This document shows, piece after piece, positions 34,104-45,513 of a stretch of 64,000 nt of DNA. Source of the DNA: Hygrocybe punicea (Eukaryota; Basidiomycota; Agaricomycetes; Agaricales; Hygrophoraceae); assembly GCA_963556145.1 (NCBI GenBank), contig OY744465.1:2728001-2792000 (forward strand). Reading direction: 5' to 3'. The notes under the pieces are model-generated. The model searched no databases. It had not been told where the DNA came from and saw nothing but the letters and a program-made list of their open reading frames with translations. Position 1 is the first letter of the stretch. Each line of letters starts with the position of its first letter. The translations under genes were made by a program, and so were the position numbers.

Positions 34104-35830
34104 TGGCTACAACACATTTCCTGGAGTACTAAGTGCCAGGCACTTATTGTGACAATGATGTATGCTTCACCTAGTATTGCTAGAATTAATTTTAGATTTT
34201 CTAGATGAGTACTCGCAAAGTTGGGTGTTTAAGGGTCCAATCTTGGCAGAGGGCTCAAATAAATTGTGAATAGCTCTCTCTGTAGGATCAAATAAAATAC
34301 AAAAATTGCCCTACTTGTGGGTATGGGATACCTATATCCCTGCAGGGCCTTGCCCTGGCCATTGAGCTGTTATACAGCATGTATTAGCATTAAGAAAATC
34401 CAGCCACCTGTACCAATATGGCAATTCGGCCCCGTTTAGGAAATCAGCAAACGCCGGTTGAAATTCTCGCACGTGTTCAAGCCACGTCACTCTTCATCTC
34501 GACTTCGATGGGCAAAAGGTGTAGAAGAACAGCACGCTAAGTTTTCATTTTATATTTCATTTGTTTACTCTACTAATGAATTCCACATGGTTTTTCGGTC
34601 TTTTCCAGCAACGTCGCATCAGATGACTGCGACATCAGTAACACCAACAGCAACGCCAGGACAGAAGCCAACGACGCGACACCCATAACAGAACAACACG
34701 GACGACGATATGAATGCCATGGGTCAAGGAACGGCGACAACGAGGACTGGACGATGACAACAAGGACCAGAACAATGAGAACAGCAATGGCAATGGCCAC
34801 GATGAAAATGGGGATGGGAACCACGACAACAAGGACAACCATGGAGACGGGAACCACAACGTTACGGGGACAGCACAAACAATGGAGGCTGGGTCAGCAG
34901 CGACAAAGACGAGGACAACCCAGATGCAGACATGGTTGATGATGACGAAGACCCAGGTGACGAAGATGCAGATGCAGACGACAACAATGAACAAAAGGGT
35001 GACAAGGCTAAGTTGTCTGTATTTTTTGCTTATTTTATGTACCACTCAAATTATGCTTTTCAGTTGTTACTGCACTGGCAGCTGCAACAGACTGGCAGCA
35101 CAGTGGCAACAGCACCCATGGGAGTGGCAGCGGCAATGGCAGCAACGGCAATGGCAGCCGAAGCAGGACTGGGACCGGGACCGTGAATGGCAGCAGCAGC
35201 GTAACCGGGTCCAGGAACAACAGCAGCAGCAGGATCAGGATCAGGAATGCCAGCAGCCATGGGACCTGGTCCAGGAACAGCAGCAGCAGCAGGACCGGGA
35301 CTGGGACCAGGGTCCCGGCAACAATGAGAATGGGGACTGCAACAACGAGAATGGAGACGGCGAGAATGACGATGGGGATAGGAACACCGACGATGGGGAC
35401 CGGACGACGAGAGCGCGGACAGCAACGACGACAAGGTGAATTGGAATGAGACCAGGAACTATGACAATGGGAAGATGACAACAGGCAGGGGGAACGAAGA
35501 CGAGGACAGCGAGGAGGACAGGTAACAGGAATGGGGACAACGGATGGTGGAAACGAGGACAGGGGAATGGGACGACGAGCACCACAGAGTGAGGACAACA
35601 AGGACAACTGCAATGGGGACGATGAAGATGGAAACAGCAAGGACGGGACGGCAAATGGGACGGCAACGACAACACGAATGGGAACGAGGCTGACTGCCAT
35701 GTGCCACCACATGGGGATGACGAGGACAATGGGGATGAGGATGATGAGGACAACAGCGAGTACGGGCATGGGGATGGGGGCAACAAACGATGGACAACGA
35801 AGACGGGGAGGAAGTAGACGGCCCACAGTC

Positions 35831-35885
35831 ACCTCGCGACCATGCACCTTCACATCAATTGACATGGGTGGGGCATTCGCGAGGT
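35831..35885. repeat. dyad module 4 (ACATCAATTGACAT core)
   Basis: ACCTCGCGA (35831-35839) and TCGCGAGGT (35877-35885) flank ACATCAATTGACAT (35852-35865), which has one mismatched pair. It is the counterpart of module 3. Confidence 0.85.
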
Positions 35886-36878
35886 TACCAGGGATGAATC
35901 GACAGCCAAGAAAAAAATGGGGAACAATGGCAGCAGCAACAAACCCCCCCCCCATGGCAGCGGCAGCAGCAACGGCAGAAGCAATGGCAACGCCAGCCGC
36001 TGCAGTGGACCTGGAATGGCAGCAGCAGCATGGTTTGGAATGACAGCAGCAGCGGGACCAGGACCAAGTACAGCAGGAGCAGTGGGGATGGGAACGACAG
36101 CAGCAGCAACAGCAGTGGCAGCAGCAGCAGCAGCAGCAACAGTACCTGCAGCAGCTCAGAACGGCAGCAGCAACGTAAGCAGGACCAGGAATGGCAACAG
36201 CAGCGGGACTGGGAATGGTAGCAGCAGTGGGACCAGGGCCAGGAACAGGGTGGGAATGGCAGCAGCAGCAACGGAACAGGTGGGGGCCAATGACAATGGC
36301 AAGGGGAACAGCAGCTGCGGCAACGGAACCAGCAGTGACAATGGCAATGGCAAGGGGAGCAACTGCAGTGGTGGCGCAATGGCACAGGCAGCAGCAATGG
36401 CAACCGAACTGGCCCAGGCAACGGAACCAGCACTGGCACCGGCCATGGCAAGGGGAGCAGCAGATGAGGTGGAGGACAAGTTACAAGTGATATGAGGTGA
36501 GGGTGGGGGAATCCCCCCACCATCCTTATTTTATTTTGTACCTATGTAGATGACTTTCCACTTACCTGGCCTGAAAGTCAGAATACGTGTATCACATGAT
36601 GATCAACAAAGTGCATATCTACACGTGACATGTCACATGGGTGATGTCGGCGCCCAGACGTGACATTCTATATTGTGACACATGTGTGACTGTCAAAACA
36701 ACGTGTCGGGTCACATGAACAAATAACTACAAGACCAAATAACTACAAGCCCATCAAACACAGTTGAAAATTTCTTCTTCCCTCACTACCACCACTGCCA
36801 CCTTTGATAACACTACAGGATCTTTGGTTGTTGTACTGGGCAACAACCAGAGATTCTGGAGTGTCATTGGCATAACTG

Positions 36879-36925
36879 GTATGTGAGTTCCTCAGGCTTT
36901 GTTCTCATGTCTGTTTCATTCACAG
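36879..36925 (+). other. intron-like segment i1, right arm
   Basis: CTG|GTATGTGAGTTCC donor and TTTCATTCACAG acceptor, 47 nt. Same position as 31326-31363 in the other arm. Confidence 0.5.
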
Positions 36926-37225
36926 GGCTACTTTATTATTATGGTATGTTCTTTGTCTGCTGTTGATTATCATCTTGGTGCCGGTTGCCCAGCTAAGTAT
37001 TTGATTTCTATTACCTCAGTACTGACTGTTTGTTTATGAAGTATCCTTGTCAATGAAGATTGTAGCATCTCTGTATGCGCCACCGTCAGTGGCCGGTCCT
37101 CAGCAATGAGTGCTACCCACCATGGGTTTCCAATATCAGGAGTTCAGGGAGGGTGAATCCACCTGAATTGCTCGCTGGGCAACCTACTTGTAGTGGGCCT
37201 GGTGGCATCGATCCCAACCAGCCAG

Positions 37226-37274
37226 GCAAGTTTTCCTTACATTTTCCATCCTTCTTTTGCTGATGAATCAACAG
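37226..37274 (+). other. intron-like segment i2, right arm (GC donor)
   Basis: CCAG|GCAAGTTTTCC donor, TGATGAA branch-like site and TCAACAG acceptor, 49 nt. The left arm copy has a GT donor. Confidence 0.45.
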
Positions 37275-37575
37275 GTTTGTGTTAAAATTCAATTGCTTCA
37301 TGATTCACTGAGAATGGGCATTCTTATTTATGGATTTTTTTCTTTCTGCTCCCTTTTTATTTGTTTGGGCAAAGTTTCACTTTCAGGTTTGATTATTTTC
37401 ACATTGGTCTGTCTTGATCAAGAAGGAGAGAGCTCCTTCTTTGAGATCAAGACAGATTGACAAGGGTTTCCTTTCTTACCTTACCTCATTTTACCTTTTC
37501 GCACCGTATTACAATTACTTTATATGTGTAACAAGACTTTGAGCTAAGAGTATTGTTATCACACTTCGGCTGAGT

Positions 37576-37590
37576 TAACCCTAACCCTAA
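37576..37590 (+). repeat. short interstitial telomere-like repeat, right arm
   Basis: TAACCCTAACCCTAA, inverted counterpart of 30776-30790. Confidence 0.6.
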
Positions 37591-38219
37591 GTCATCTATT
37601 GATGCCTCGAGGCTGCCATGCACAAGCAGCCTGGATTTTCTCTTCCTCACCACACCATGTATACCATCAGACTAGGAAACATGACCGCAACCTGAAACAG
37701 CAGCACAGTCCAGGAACGTAATGATTGACTTTGGTTTTTTGTTTTACAATGAGGAACCGTAAAAAGCTAGGACCCCTTGCCCACTCTCAAACATACATGC
37801 AATGAAGATTTGTGTGAAGATTTGTGTCATGATGACCAGATCGAGAAGGAGGTTGGCACACCCATCAAGATGAAACACCTTGAGGTATGATGGAACTGAT
37901 GTTGATATATCTTGTCCAACCAGAATGTTTGACTCTGAGAAGAATATTACTGGATTGAACCAAGCTACTTGTGACTTATTTGATGGTCTTGGAATTGGAG
38001 CATAGTAAGCAAACAAGATCAGTCTCTCTGTTCACCAAGTGAGATCTACTAGCTAGTCAAATGACCATCCCTGTGAATAGTAATTCACACTAGACTGAGA
38101 AAGTTCCTAGAATGAAGTAATATGAGAAACAGAAATTTGCTGCATGGTGAATATACTTGATGTAGTTAGCCAATACATCCTGGATGACCAGCCAAATTGC
38201 CCTGCTGAGCAGGCAACCC

Positions 38220-38720
38220 ATGCTCAATAGCCAGTGAATATATCCTCCTCTGAATTGGCTGACCCAGGCCTGATGGCCAGCCAAAATATGGCAGTGGGTC
38301 GGCCAAGCCATGCATGATGGCCAGGATCTATCCCAGTGGATCGGCCAACCCATACCTAATGGCCAGGCGAAATATCCCACTGGGTTGGCCAACCCATGCT
38401 TGATGGGCAGCCAAAATATCCCACTGAGTAGGTCGGCCAACCCATGCCAGATGGGCAGCCAAAATATCCCAGTGGGTCGGCCAACCCATGCGTGATGGCC
38501 AGCCAAAATATCCCAGTTGGTTGGCCAACCCATACCAGATGACCAGCCAACATATCCCAGTGGGTTGGCCAACCCATGCCTAATGGGCAGCCAATATATG
38601 CCAGAGGGTCGGCCAACCCATGCCTGATGGGCAGCCAATATCTTCCAATGGGTCAGCCAACCCACGTCTGATGGGCAGCCAATATATGGCAGACGGTCAG
38701 CTAACCTATGTCTGATAGTA
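38220..38720. repeat. 44-bp minisatellite, right arm
   Basis: About ten units, ~44 bp apart, of TCGGCCAACCCATGCCTGAT plus GGGCAGCCAATAT. Inverted relative to 29970-30480. Confidence 0.85.
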
Positions 38721-38930
38721 AGCTAAAATCTCCACTGGGATGGGGGAAATATCCCCCAGTTGGCCAACCCACTTGGACTGGCCAGCTGTATGCCTCGGCC
38801 AAGCCATCTGTCTTGGGAAAAGATATTGGTTGGCCGAGGTCAGCAGGCCCACTTCACGTGGGAATTGTCCATGTCAGCTGACCCATGTTGCATGGAAAAG
38901 ATATGCTGCAAGGTGTGATGGGAAAGGGAG

Positions 38931-39780
38931 CGCAAAACAGAATGACACTGGGGGAACAGGAATCACAGGAATGAACGCAAATGGGAATGAGAAGGAGGGA
39001 ACGGATTAGGGAACAGAACACCAAGCAGCAACAGCAACAGCAACTTCATGATGCAGACAAACACAGGTGGCCACGGAGGGGGTGGTGATATGCCCACCCC
39101 TGCATCAGTATGTTTTTTTTAATTGTTATATTCTGTTACTGACTATTTCCTATGAGGTCCACGCCCACGCCCACAAGAACAGGAATGGGAATGAGAGCAG
39201 GAACGGGAATGAGAACGAGAACGCAAACAGGAATGCAACCAGGAATGAGAACAGGGGAACGACCATGGAGGGGGTGATGATGTGCCCACCCCCGCATCAG
39301 TATGTTTTACATTTTTTAAATTTTCTATTCCATTACTGACCATTACCTACGACATCCACATCCATGAGAACGAGAACAGGAACAGGAACGGGAATGGGAA
39401 TGGGAACAGGAATGGGAATGGGAACACTAACAGCAACAGCAACTTCATGTGGACAAATGCAGCGGCCACGGTGGGGATGGTAATGTGCCACCTCCACATC
39501 GGTATGTTTTTTATTCATGTTTTTGTGTTTATATTGCGGTACTGACTATTACTATGATGCCCACCCCCATGCCCATGACCACGGCCTCAACATCCTGCGG
39601 CTGAAAGTGGCGTAGATGGCAAGGGACACCCAATGGGCAGCAATGGCCCCCAGATGACCATGATGCAACCAAACAGGAGACAGGGGCAACAGAGAGGACG
39701 GAGATCATGAGACAGAAATGACAACCCCACAGGTGATGCCCTTCTGTAAGTTTTTTTGTTTAAAATTCACATATCCTGAC
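38931..39780 (+). repeat. array of ~195-bp units with GGGAATGAGAAC repeats and intron-like segments
   Basis: Three units each pair a purine-rich GGAACGGGAATG tract with GTATGTTTT at 39108, 39300 and 39502 and a TACTGAC branch-like site before the next purine-rich tract. A further donor-like GTAAGTTTTTTTG lies at ~39746 with CCTGACTAG after it. No conserved reading frame. Confidence 0.6.
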
Positions 39781-39789
39781 TAGTGGCAC

Positions 39790-40680
39790 ACTCCACCTCC
39801 CTTGCCCCCACCCCTACGTAGGCCAGTGCCAAGTCCAGGTGGCATGTTTAAGTCCAAACTCCAATGTTCTTCCAAAATAGGTAATGTCTTTTCCTTTGTT
39901 AATTTGATGCCTCTACCACACCTGCCTTCACTGTCCCAGCCCAACCACATCCCCCAAAGATGCCACGGCCCTCCTCTGAGCTTCTCCCACCTCCTGTTTG
40001 AGCCTAAACTCGAACATTCCACCAAAATAGGTATTTTTTTGTTGTTGTAAATTTTATCTATCTAATCCCCTCCCTTGACTCCCCTGGCCCAATCACATCC
40101 CCAAATGATGCTACATCCTCTGAGCTTCTTCCACCTCCCATTTGAGCCTAAATTCAAATGTTCCACCAAAAATAGGTATTTTTTTCTCTTTTTGTTAAAT
40201 TTATCCATCTCCTCCCTCCACTCCCCTGGCCCAACTGCATCCACAAACAACCCCATGGCCCCCCTCCTGTCCCATGGTGCAACATTTGAACTTGAACTCG
40301 AATGTTGCACTAAAAAAGGTAATCTTCTTTTTATTCTTGCTTTGTTCCCTCTAACCCACCTCTCTTTGCTGCCCTGGCCCAGCCACATCCCCCAAACACC
40401 CCATGGCCCCCTTTCGAGCCCCTCCTGCGTGGCATGGTGGAAGGTTCAAGCCCAAACTCAAATGTTCTGCCAAAAGAGGTAAATTTCTTTTTTTTGCTAT
40501 TTTGGTTCCGCTACCCCATCTCCATGCACTTCCCTAGCCCCACCACCCTAAAGCAACCCCAAGGCCCTCCTTCAAACCTCTCCCACCTCCTGAATGGGAG
40601 TATGCACACCAACACCAACCAACACCCAACTCCAGCAATCATAATACAGGTAGTGGGTGTTCTTCAGTGGGACTGATGTT
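39790..40680 (+). repeat. tandem array of ~150-bp units with donor-like sites
   Basis: Units share CCCTGGCCCAACCACATCCC, TTTGAGCCTAAACTCGAA and CACCAAAATAG|GTATTT. The GT positions are 39881, 40031, 40176, 40319, 40479 and 40650, so units are 143-171 bp. Each has an AG-rich exon-like end, a GT and a T-rich stretch. No protein is recognisable. Confidence 0.75.
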
Positions 40681-41349
40681 GATGAATACAACAGGGACAG
40701 GAATGGCATGGGACAACCACGGTGAGGACAACAGATGGAGATGACAATGAAGGATGACAACATACACAGAATGACAACAATGACAAAGAACAACAACAGT
40801 CTGCCCACGCCATTGTAGTTATAGGTTATTTAGTACATCAACACAATTATTTTTGCTTTTCTTTTATAAAATATTGGAATATAAATATAAATAAGTGCTC
40901 TGGCTGAATTCTTGATGCCATTATGTAGTACTATACAGATAGTTGACAGCTCTATATAGCTCTATACAGGTGAGACAGCCAACTGCATAGACTTGCATAG
41001 ATGTTGCGTGGCACCATATAGATTTAGACATACAAAGAAGTAGTCTATGACACTATGACACTATGGACATCTGCACAGCACGTGGCAGACCTGTATCATT
41101 GATGGCTGTTTTGCTGATGCATTTTCAAAGGGTCAGTCAACAAGCTTTGTTTTATTGAAATTGTTCGTGAGTCAGATGCCTTTTTCTGTTTTGGGCTAAC
41201 TCCTGCTCTGATATAAGTGCCGAAACACCATATCCTGGACCACAAAGTGTGGTAGTCATGGATAATTGTATGATCCACCATGAGAAAGAAGTCTAGCAGA
41301 TCATTAAGGATGAGTGTGGTGAGTTTTGTTTTGTTTTTGAGGCAATGTA
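40681..41349. other. no gene or repeat recognised
   Basis: Mostly AT-rich DNA without convincing ORFs. 40880-41100 contains repeated CTATACAG/CTATGACAC-like short words but no clear element. Confidence 0.35.
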
Positions 41350-41980
41350 TTCACAATTAGTGTATTGCACGGGTGTGCATAAACCTGCAGGTTTTGCCAT
41401 GGGTACAGCCACAGGTGCAGGTACGGGTACAGCAATTTTACCCATGCGATTACCCATACCAGTGACAGGTAACCTGTGACATTCAGTCACACAAGTGATG
41501 CTTCACGTTTTACCCACAACCACAACTGCAATACGACAATCCAACCATGATGACCACAACAATGGCAATGGAGAGGATGGCCAGGAGGGTGGTGCACCTA
41601 CCTACTGGCTCAGGTACATGCCCTAACTATGTCTTTTTTAAATCATTACTTATGAACTTTACAGGTACAACTACACATCATAAACGGCTGCAACAAAAAT
41701 GATGACGAGGAGGACAGTGATGGCAAGGGCAAGGGCCACAGCAGCAATGCCAAGTGAAGCAAGACTGGGGGAGTGGTGCACTCACCCCCCAGTCGCCAGG
41801 TGAGTTTGCTAATAATCCGTTCATTTGCCACTCACTGGCAATTCCCCCAGCCTAGGACCACTGTCAACAAGTGCGGCCCACATTTCCAACAATGCAATCA
41901 CCTGGTGCACCTGCTGACTACGCGCAACTACACGGGGTGCCTGCCAACTAGGCAGGTGCACCCTACCTGCCCCCCATTCT

Positions 41981-42033
41981 ACCTCGCAATCACACGACAT
42001 GCGTCCATTGATGCACGTCTGGTCTCATGAGGT
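41981..42033. repeat. dyad module 5 (degenerate GCGTCCATTGATGC core)
   Basis: ACCTCGCAA (41981-) and TCATGAGGT (42025-42033) flank GCGTCCATTGATGC (42001-42014). The pairing is imperfect but the spacing matches the other modules. Confidence 0.65.
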
Positions 42034-42111
42034 CAAAAGGGCAATGTGGGTATGCCCCGGTGCGACAAGGGGGAGAAACCCACAGGAACCCAAAGATAAC
42101 CACCTCCATTC

Positions 42112-42164
42112 ACCTCATGTCCACTGGTGTTGCATCAATTGATGCACGTCTAGTGTCGCGAGGT
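42112..42164. repeat. dyad module 6 (TGCATCAATTGATGCA core)
   Basis: ACCTCATGT (42112-42120) and TCGCGAGGT (42156-42164) flank the perfect 16-bp palindrome TGCATCAATTGATGCA (42131-42146). Confidence 0.85.
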
Positions 42165-42361
42165 AAATGTGTGCATGTCTGTAGGCAGGGAGACCCATGG
42201 GTTACCTGCTACAGGTACGGGTACGGGTTGGGTATGGGTAGAAAAAACAAGACCCAGCACAAAACCCATACCCGCAGTGATGGGTATAGGTATTCACAGG
42301 TGCAGGTACGGGTATCCCCAAAAGTACATGGGGGTTACCCATGCAATACACTATTCACAAT

Positions 42362-42990
42362 GACATGGGTAACTTGTTTAGTGGGCCAGTGCTGCGCATG
42401 GCATGAATGAGTTCTTGTTTTCCCCTCCACTCCATGATGGAGTAAGCAATAACATTAAACTGCATAAAGCATGTCATATATGGTATAAGACATATAGCAT
42501 ATGTTGTATATTGCAAATTGTTCTCATAAGCTCACCTCTCACCTTAGCAATATAAAAATTGGAAAAAAATAAAACTATATAGAGTGTCTTGAGTGTTCAT
42601 CAACCTCCTCTCTACCTGCCACCTCCCCTGTGTTGTACAATCATGCAACACTCTCAGCTATGAAGCAGTTACTCAGGGAGCAACAGGTCAACTGCCATAC
42701 ACAACTGCCCCCAAACAGTATAATAACAATTGACTTACATTTGTTTAACCCTACTTCTCCATGAGTTTGTATGCTGTACAACAGATGACAACATGAAGAC
42801 AGCTATGCTTGGTTATTGGGCTAATGTTACATTTGGCATATACAAAGTCTTTTTTCTTTGATTAGATGTTTATTTGTATGATTATTATGAACATCAATAA
42901 GTAATTTTGCTTGAAATATATATTTAGCATATAAGATAATGTATATATATAGCGATATCACATTGAATTTTATGCTTTAAGTAAAAATAT
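42362..42990 (-). repeat. Helitron 3'-end-like copy, inverted
   Basis: The reverse complement matches 24840-25432 and 23372-23806, ending at CTTGTTTAGTGGGCCAGTGC (~42371). Abuts hAT element D. No ORF. Confidence 0.65.
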
Positions 42991-43397
42991 CAGTATATCC
43001 TCTTGTCATTTTTGTGCAACTTCAATGTATTCTGATGTACTCCGATGTACTCATATGTACTCTGATGTACTCCGATCAACTCCAGCCATCTCTACTGTGG
43101 ACTGTTCCCTTTCATTTCTATCTTATCTTATCCTCTTTTGCACTCCTATCTGTCTCCCCCCCTTGTTTACTTGTCACTGTATGTAGCAACCTTTTGTCTC
43201 TTGTATCTTTCTCCCAACTCTGGTACTCCTGCCGGAGTTCCTATTATCTTTTCATCACCAAGGACATAACAATTAGTTTACTCATATATAAGCTAAAACT
43301 ACTATGTCCTGTATCTTTGTTCTGAAAATCGACTAGAGTACCCTCTGTTTTCTTCACTCTCAAACTTAAGGCTTTGCCTTTAGCTCACTATCTGAGC
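42991..43397. other. no gene; short tandem TGTACTCYGA repeats at 43024-43085
   Basis: Five 10-14 bp repeats of ATGTACTCTGA type, then pyrimidine-rich sequence. A stem ACTCC-TGCC-GGAGT lies at ~43222-43237; a similar ACTCC-ATCC-GGAGT is at ~53611-53625, beyond the other end of the adjacent element. Confidence 0.35.
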
Positions 43398-43859
43398 ACT
43401 TTACACTGAGCCACTGATTCCTAGTGGAATCCGATCAGAATGCTGGGATTCCTAGGATTCCAAGTGGATTCCAAGTGAATTTCAAGTCTAGCCAAATTGT
43501 TAGAATTATCACTATAAACTCATTCCTAGTGCATTCCTAGTCCCAGCTGATTCTGAGTGGAATCTGAGCGGAATACTAAGAATCCGAGGAATCCTATGGA
43601 ATTCTGAGTAAAGTCCTAGCATTTATTCTGCATTGGACTCAACTTGAATCCATTTGTATTCCATTAGGAATTGTAGAGTAAAAATTTTAATACTATTATC
43701 TAATTTATTGTATATCTACTTAATTGGGGCGCTGCCCCAAAATAGATAGCTGAGTTTCAGGAGTTTATATAGGTTTGTTTGGTGCACGGACCATTTCAGT
43801 GTGTCACATGATCATCAACAAACCCACAAACCAAACAATGTGAACAATGTGAACAATGT

Positions 43860-44550
43860 GACAACACTCACATCCACCCATGCACACACACCAAATGCCA
43901 AACGACGGACCCCGCCAATGTCCAAACAACCACGCCCATGCCCACGACTCATGATGCACATCAACCACACCATGCCCACCTCCACACCCACCTCCATGCA
44001 CTGCCAACACACACGATGCCAGCCAACCACAGGAGCCAGGGACGGCAACAGGGGGCGCAGCAGCGGGTGGTGCACCTCCGCTGCCCAGGTAAGCTTTTTT
44101 TATTACTTTTTTACATATTTTACTAACTATGACCATGCCCAGTGACCAATAACACCCAGCATCCAAGTGCATACCCACCTCAGCCCTGGAGTGGTACCGA
44201 GGTACCACTCTGGGGGCTCACGCAGGACTCGAGGGAAAGGTCGACTGGATAGGAAGGATCGACTGACTACTACATCTGGAAGGCTACTGACTAGGTCAAA
44301 CCGTGGGAACCTGATCACGTGACTGACCAGGCACAACTACTACAGCGCCCACCTCCACACTTGCACCCACCTCCACCCATGCTCACACACCGCCAACACA
44401 TGTGATGCCAGCCAACCACAGGAGCCAGGGACAGCAATGGTGGGCACAGCAGTGGGTGGTGCACCCACCCCCGCTGCTAAAGTAAGTTATTTTGTTGTTT
44501 TTCATGCACTTTACTAACTATATCATGGCTATAATGGCACCCACACACGG
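43860..44550 (+). repeat. two tandem exon-intron-like units
   Basis: Both units carry CCCACCTCCACAC, GATGCCAGCCAACCACAGGA, GGTGGTGCACC and then a donor: CCCAG|GTAAGCTTTTTT (44089) with TTTTACTAAC and GCCCAG at 44142 (54 nt), and AAA|GTAAGTTATT (44482) with TTTACTAAC at ~44510. The branch sites match the TACTAAC consensus. The units are separated by a solo LTR. Confidence 0.6.
44187..44344 (-). mobile_element. solo LTR related to the Ty3/gypsy element at 54.9-61.5 kb
   Basis: 158 bp starting TGGAGTGGTACCGAGG and ending ACAACTACTACA, with AACCGTGGGAACC and ATCACGTGA as in the full element's LTR, but diverged. Flanks AGCCC and AGCGC agree at 4 of 5 bases. Confidence 0.75.
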
Positions 44551-44857
44551 CAGGCCACTAGTGTTGCCGTAGTTCGGTTCCGAACCTAGCCGAACCCGGT
44601 TCAAACCCCGAACCGAACCCGGGGTTCAGTCTAAGTTTAGCCAAATGCTGAACCGGACCGCGGGTTCGGTTCAGGGTTTCGAGGCTGGCCGGATTTCCTG
44701 AACGGCTCCAAACCGCGTCCAAACCGCGAACGCGGATATTTTTAAGGAATTTATTTCATTTGTTTTTCATATTTCTTTACTTACCATTTCGTGTTAAACG
44801 GTATCATGTGACCGGCCGTAGTAGCTTTCACGCGACACAGCAACATCAACGCGGATT

Positions 44858-44884
44858 GAACACAACACAATTTGTGTTGTGTTC
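44858..44884. repeat. hairpin next to the intron-like donor, copy B
   Basis: GAACACAACACA and TGTGTTGTGTTC pair as a stem with a short loop, 6 nt before the GTAAGT donor at 44891. Confidence 0.8.
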
Positions 44885-44890
44885 CTCAAG

Positions 44891-44936
44891 GTAAGTTTCC
44901 TTTGTTTCTTAACTTTACTAATGTTATTTGCGACAG
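44891..44936 (+). other. 46-nt intron-like segment in hAT copy B
   Basis: CTCAAG|GTAAGTTTCC, branch-like TTTACTAATG, GCGACAG acceptor. Same length and place as in copies A and C. Confidence 0.65.
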
Positions 44937-45064
44937 GCAAATCGACAACCACGGCAACGACAACCACGACGCCCAGCAGCAGCAGCAGCAATGTCGGCAG
45001 CAGCAGCAACAGCGGCAGCGGCAACGGCAACAGCAGCAGCAGCAGGAGCGCAGCAGCAACAGCA

Positions 45065-45130
<66 letters not shown>

Positions 45131-45243
45131 ACGGCCACGACAGCAGCAGCAGCGCCGGCAGCGGCAGCAGCAGCAGCAGCAGCAGCAGGAGCGCAGGAGC
45201 AACAGCAGCAACAGCACCAGACGGCTCCCCCGTAGCCCAACTT

Positions 45244-45295
45244 CCTCGCGAAGCGTAGCGCCGTATCAATTGATACGTGCCTGCCATTCGCGAGG
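45244..45295. repeat. dyad module 7 (CGTATCAATTGATACG core)
   Basis: CCTCGCGAA (45244-45252), perfect palindrome CGTATCAATTGATACG (45262-45277), TTCGCGAGG (45287-45295). Both inverted repeats centre on 45269.5. Confidence 0.9.
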
Positions 45296-45513
45296 AGAAC
45301 GGAGCTCAGGGGTGAGCCAACCTCGGTCTGGGGTTCAGACCGCGTCTGAACCCCAGACCGAACGCGAAGAGACGGTTCAAAGCCGTTCGGGTCCAGGTTT
45401 GGCCATGCGCCAAACCAGACCCGAAGTTCAGTTCGCGGTTCCGCCAAAAAGGCTCGGAACCGGACCGAACTGAACTTCGGCAACACTACAGGCCACCGCA
45501 GGACACACAACAA

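Larger units (their letters stand above)
34104..38890 (+). repeat. right arm of the giant inverted repeat
   Basis: Inverted counterpart of 29797-34013, ~570 bp longer. Order from the centre: ~350 bp unique-like, GACAACGAC-type repeat block (34690-35830), dyad module, CAG-rich block (35930-36470), ~350 bp unique, intron-like segments i1 and i2, TAACCC motif, ~500 bp unique, 44-bp minisatellite (38220-38720). No gene recognised. Confidence 0.85.
41350..42361. mobile_element. non-autonomous hAT element D with 8-bp duplications
   Basis: The element spans 41358-42353, TIR TAGTGTATTGCAYGGGT, with perfect 8-bp duplications TTCACAAT at 41350-41357 and 42354-42361. Subterminal GGTACGGGTA repeats lie at both ends. 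The interior has two intron-like segments (GTACATGCCC at ~41610; CAG|GTGAGTTTGC at ~41801) and two dyad modules. No transposase. Confidence 0.9.
44559..45488 (+). mobile_element. non-autonomous hAT element copy B with CAG core
   Basis: Starts TAGTGTTGCCG, ends CGGCAACACTA, perfect 8-bp duplications CAGGCCAC at 44551-44558 and 45489-45496. Subterminal AACCGAACC repeats, hairpin 44858-44884, 46-nt intron-like segment 44891-44936, CAG/CAA/GGC triplet core (~44975-45220), dyad module 7 and terminal GGTTCAGAC repeats. No protein-coding gene. Confidence 0.9.

Noticed and set aside
32440..35830. Asn/Asp/Gly-rich frames in the palindrome arms as genes
   Set aside because: The two arms do not keep the same open frame, and the peptides follow from GGGAACGAC-type repeats.
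29970..38720. The 44-bp GGCTGGCC repeats as a CRISPR-like array or as a protein repeat (GWPTH…)
   Set aside because: The units are contiguous imperfect tandem repeats without unique spacers, no cas genes exist and the organism is a eukaryote; 44 bp does not preserve a reading frame.
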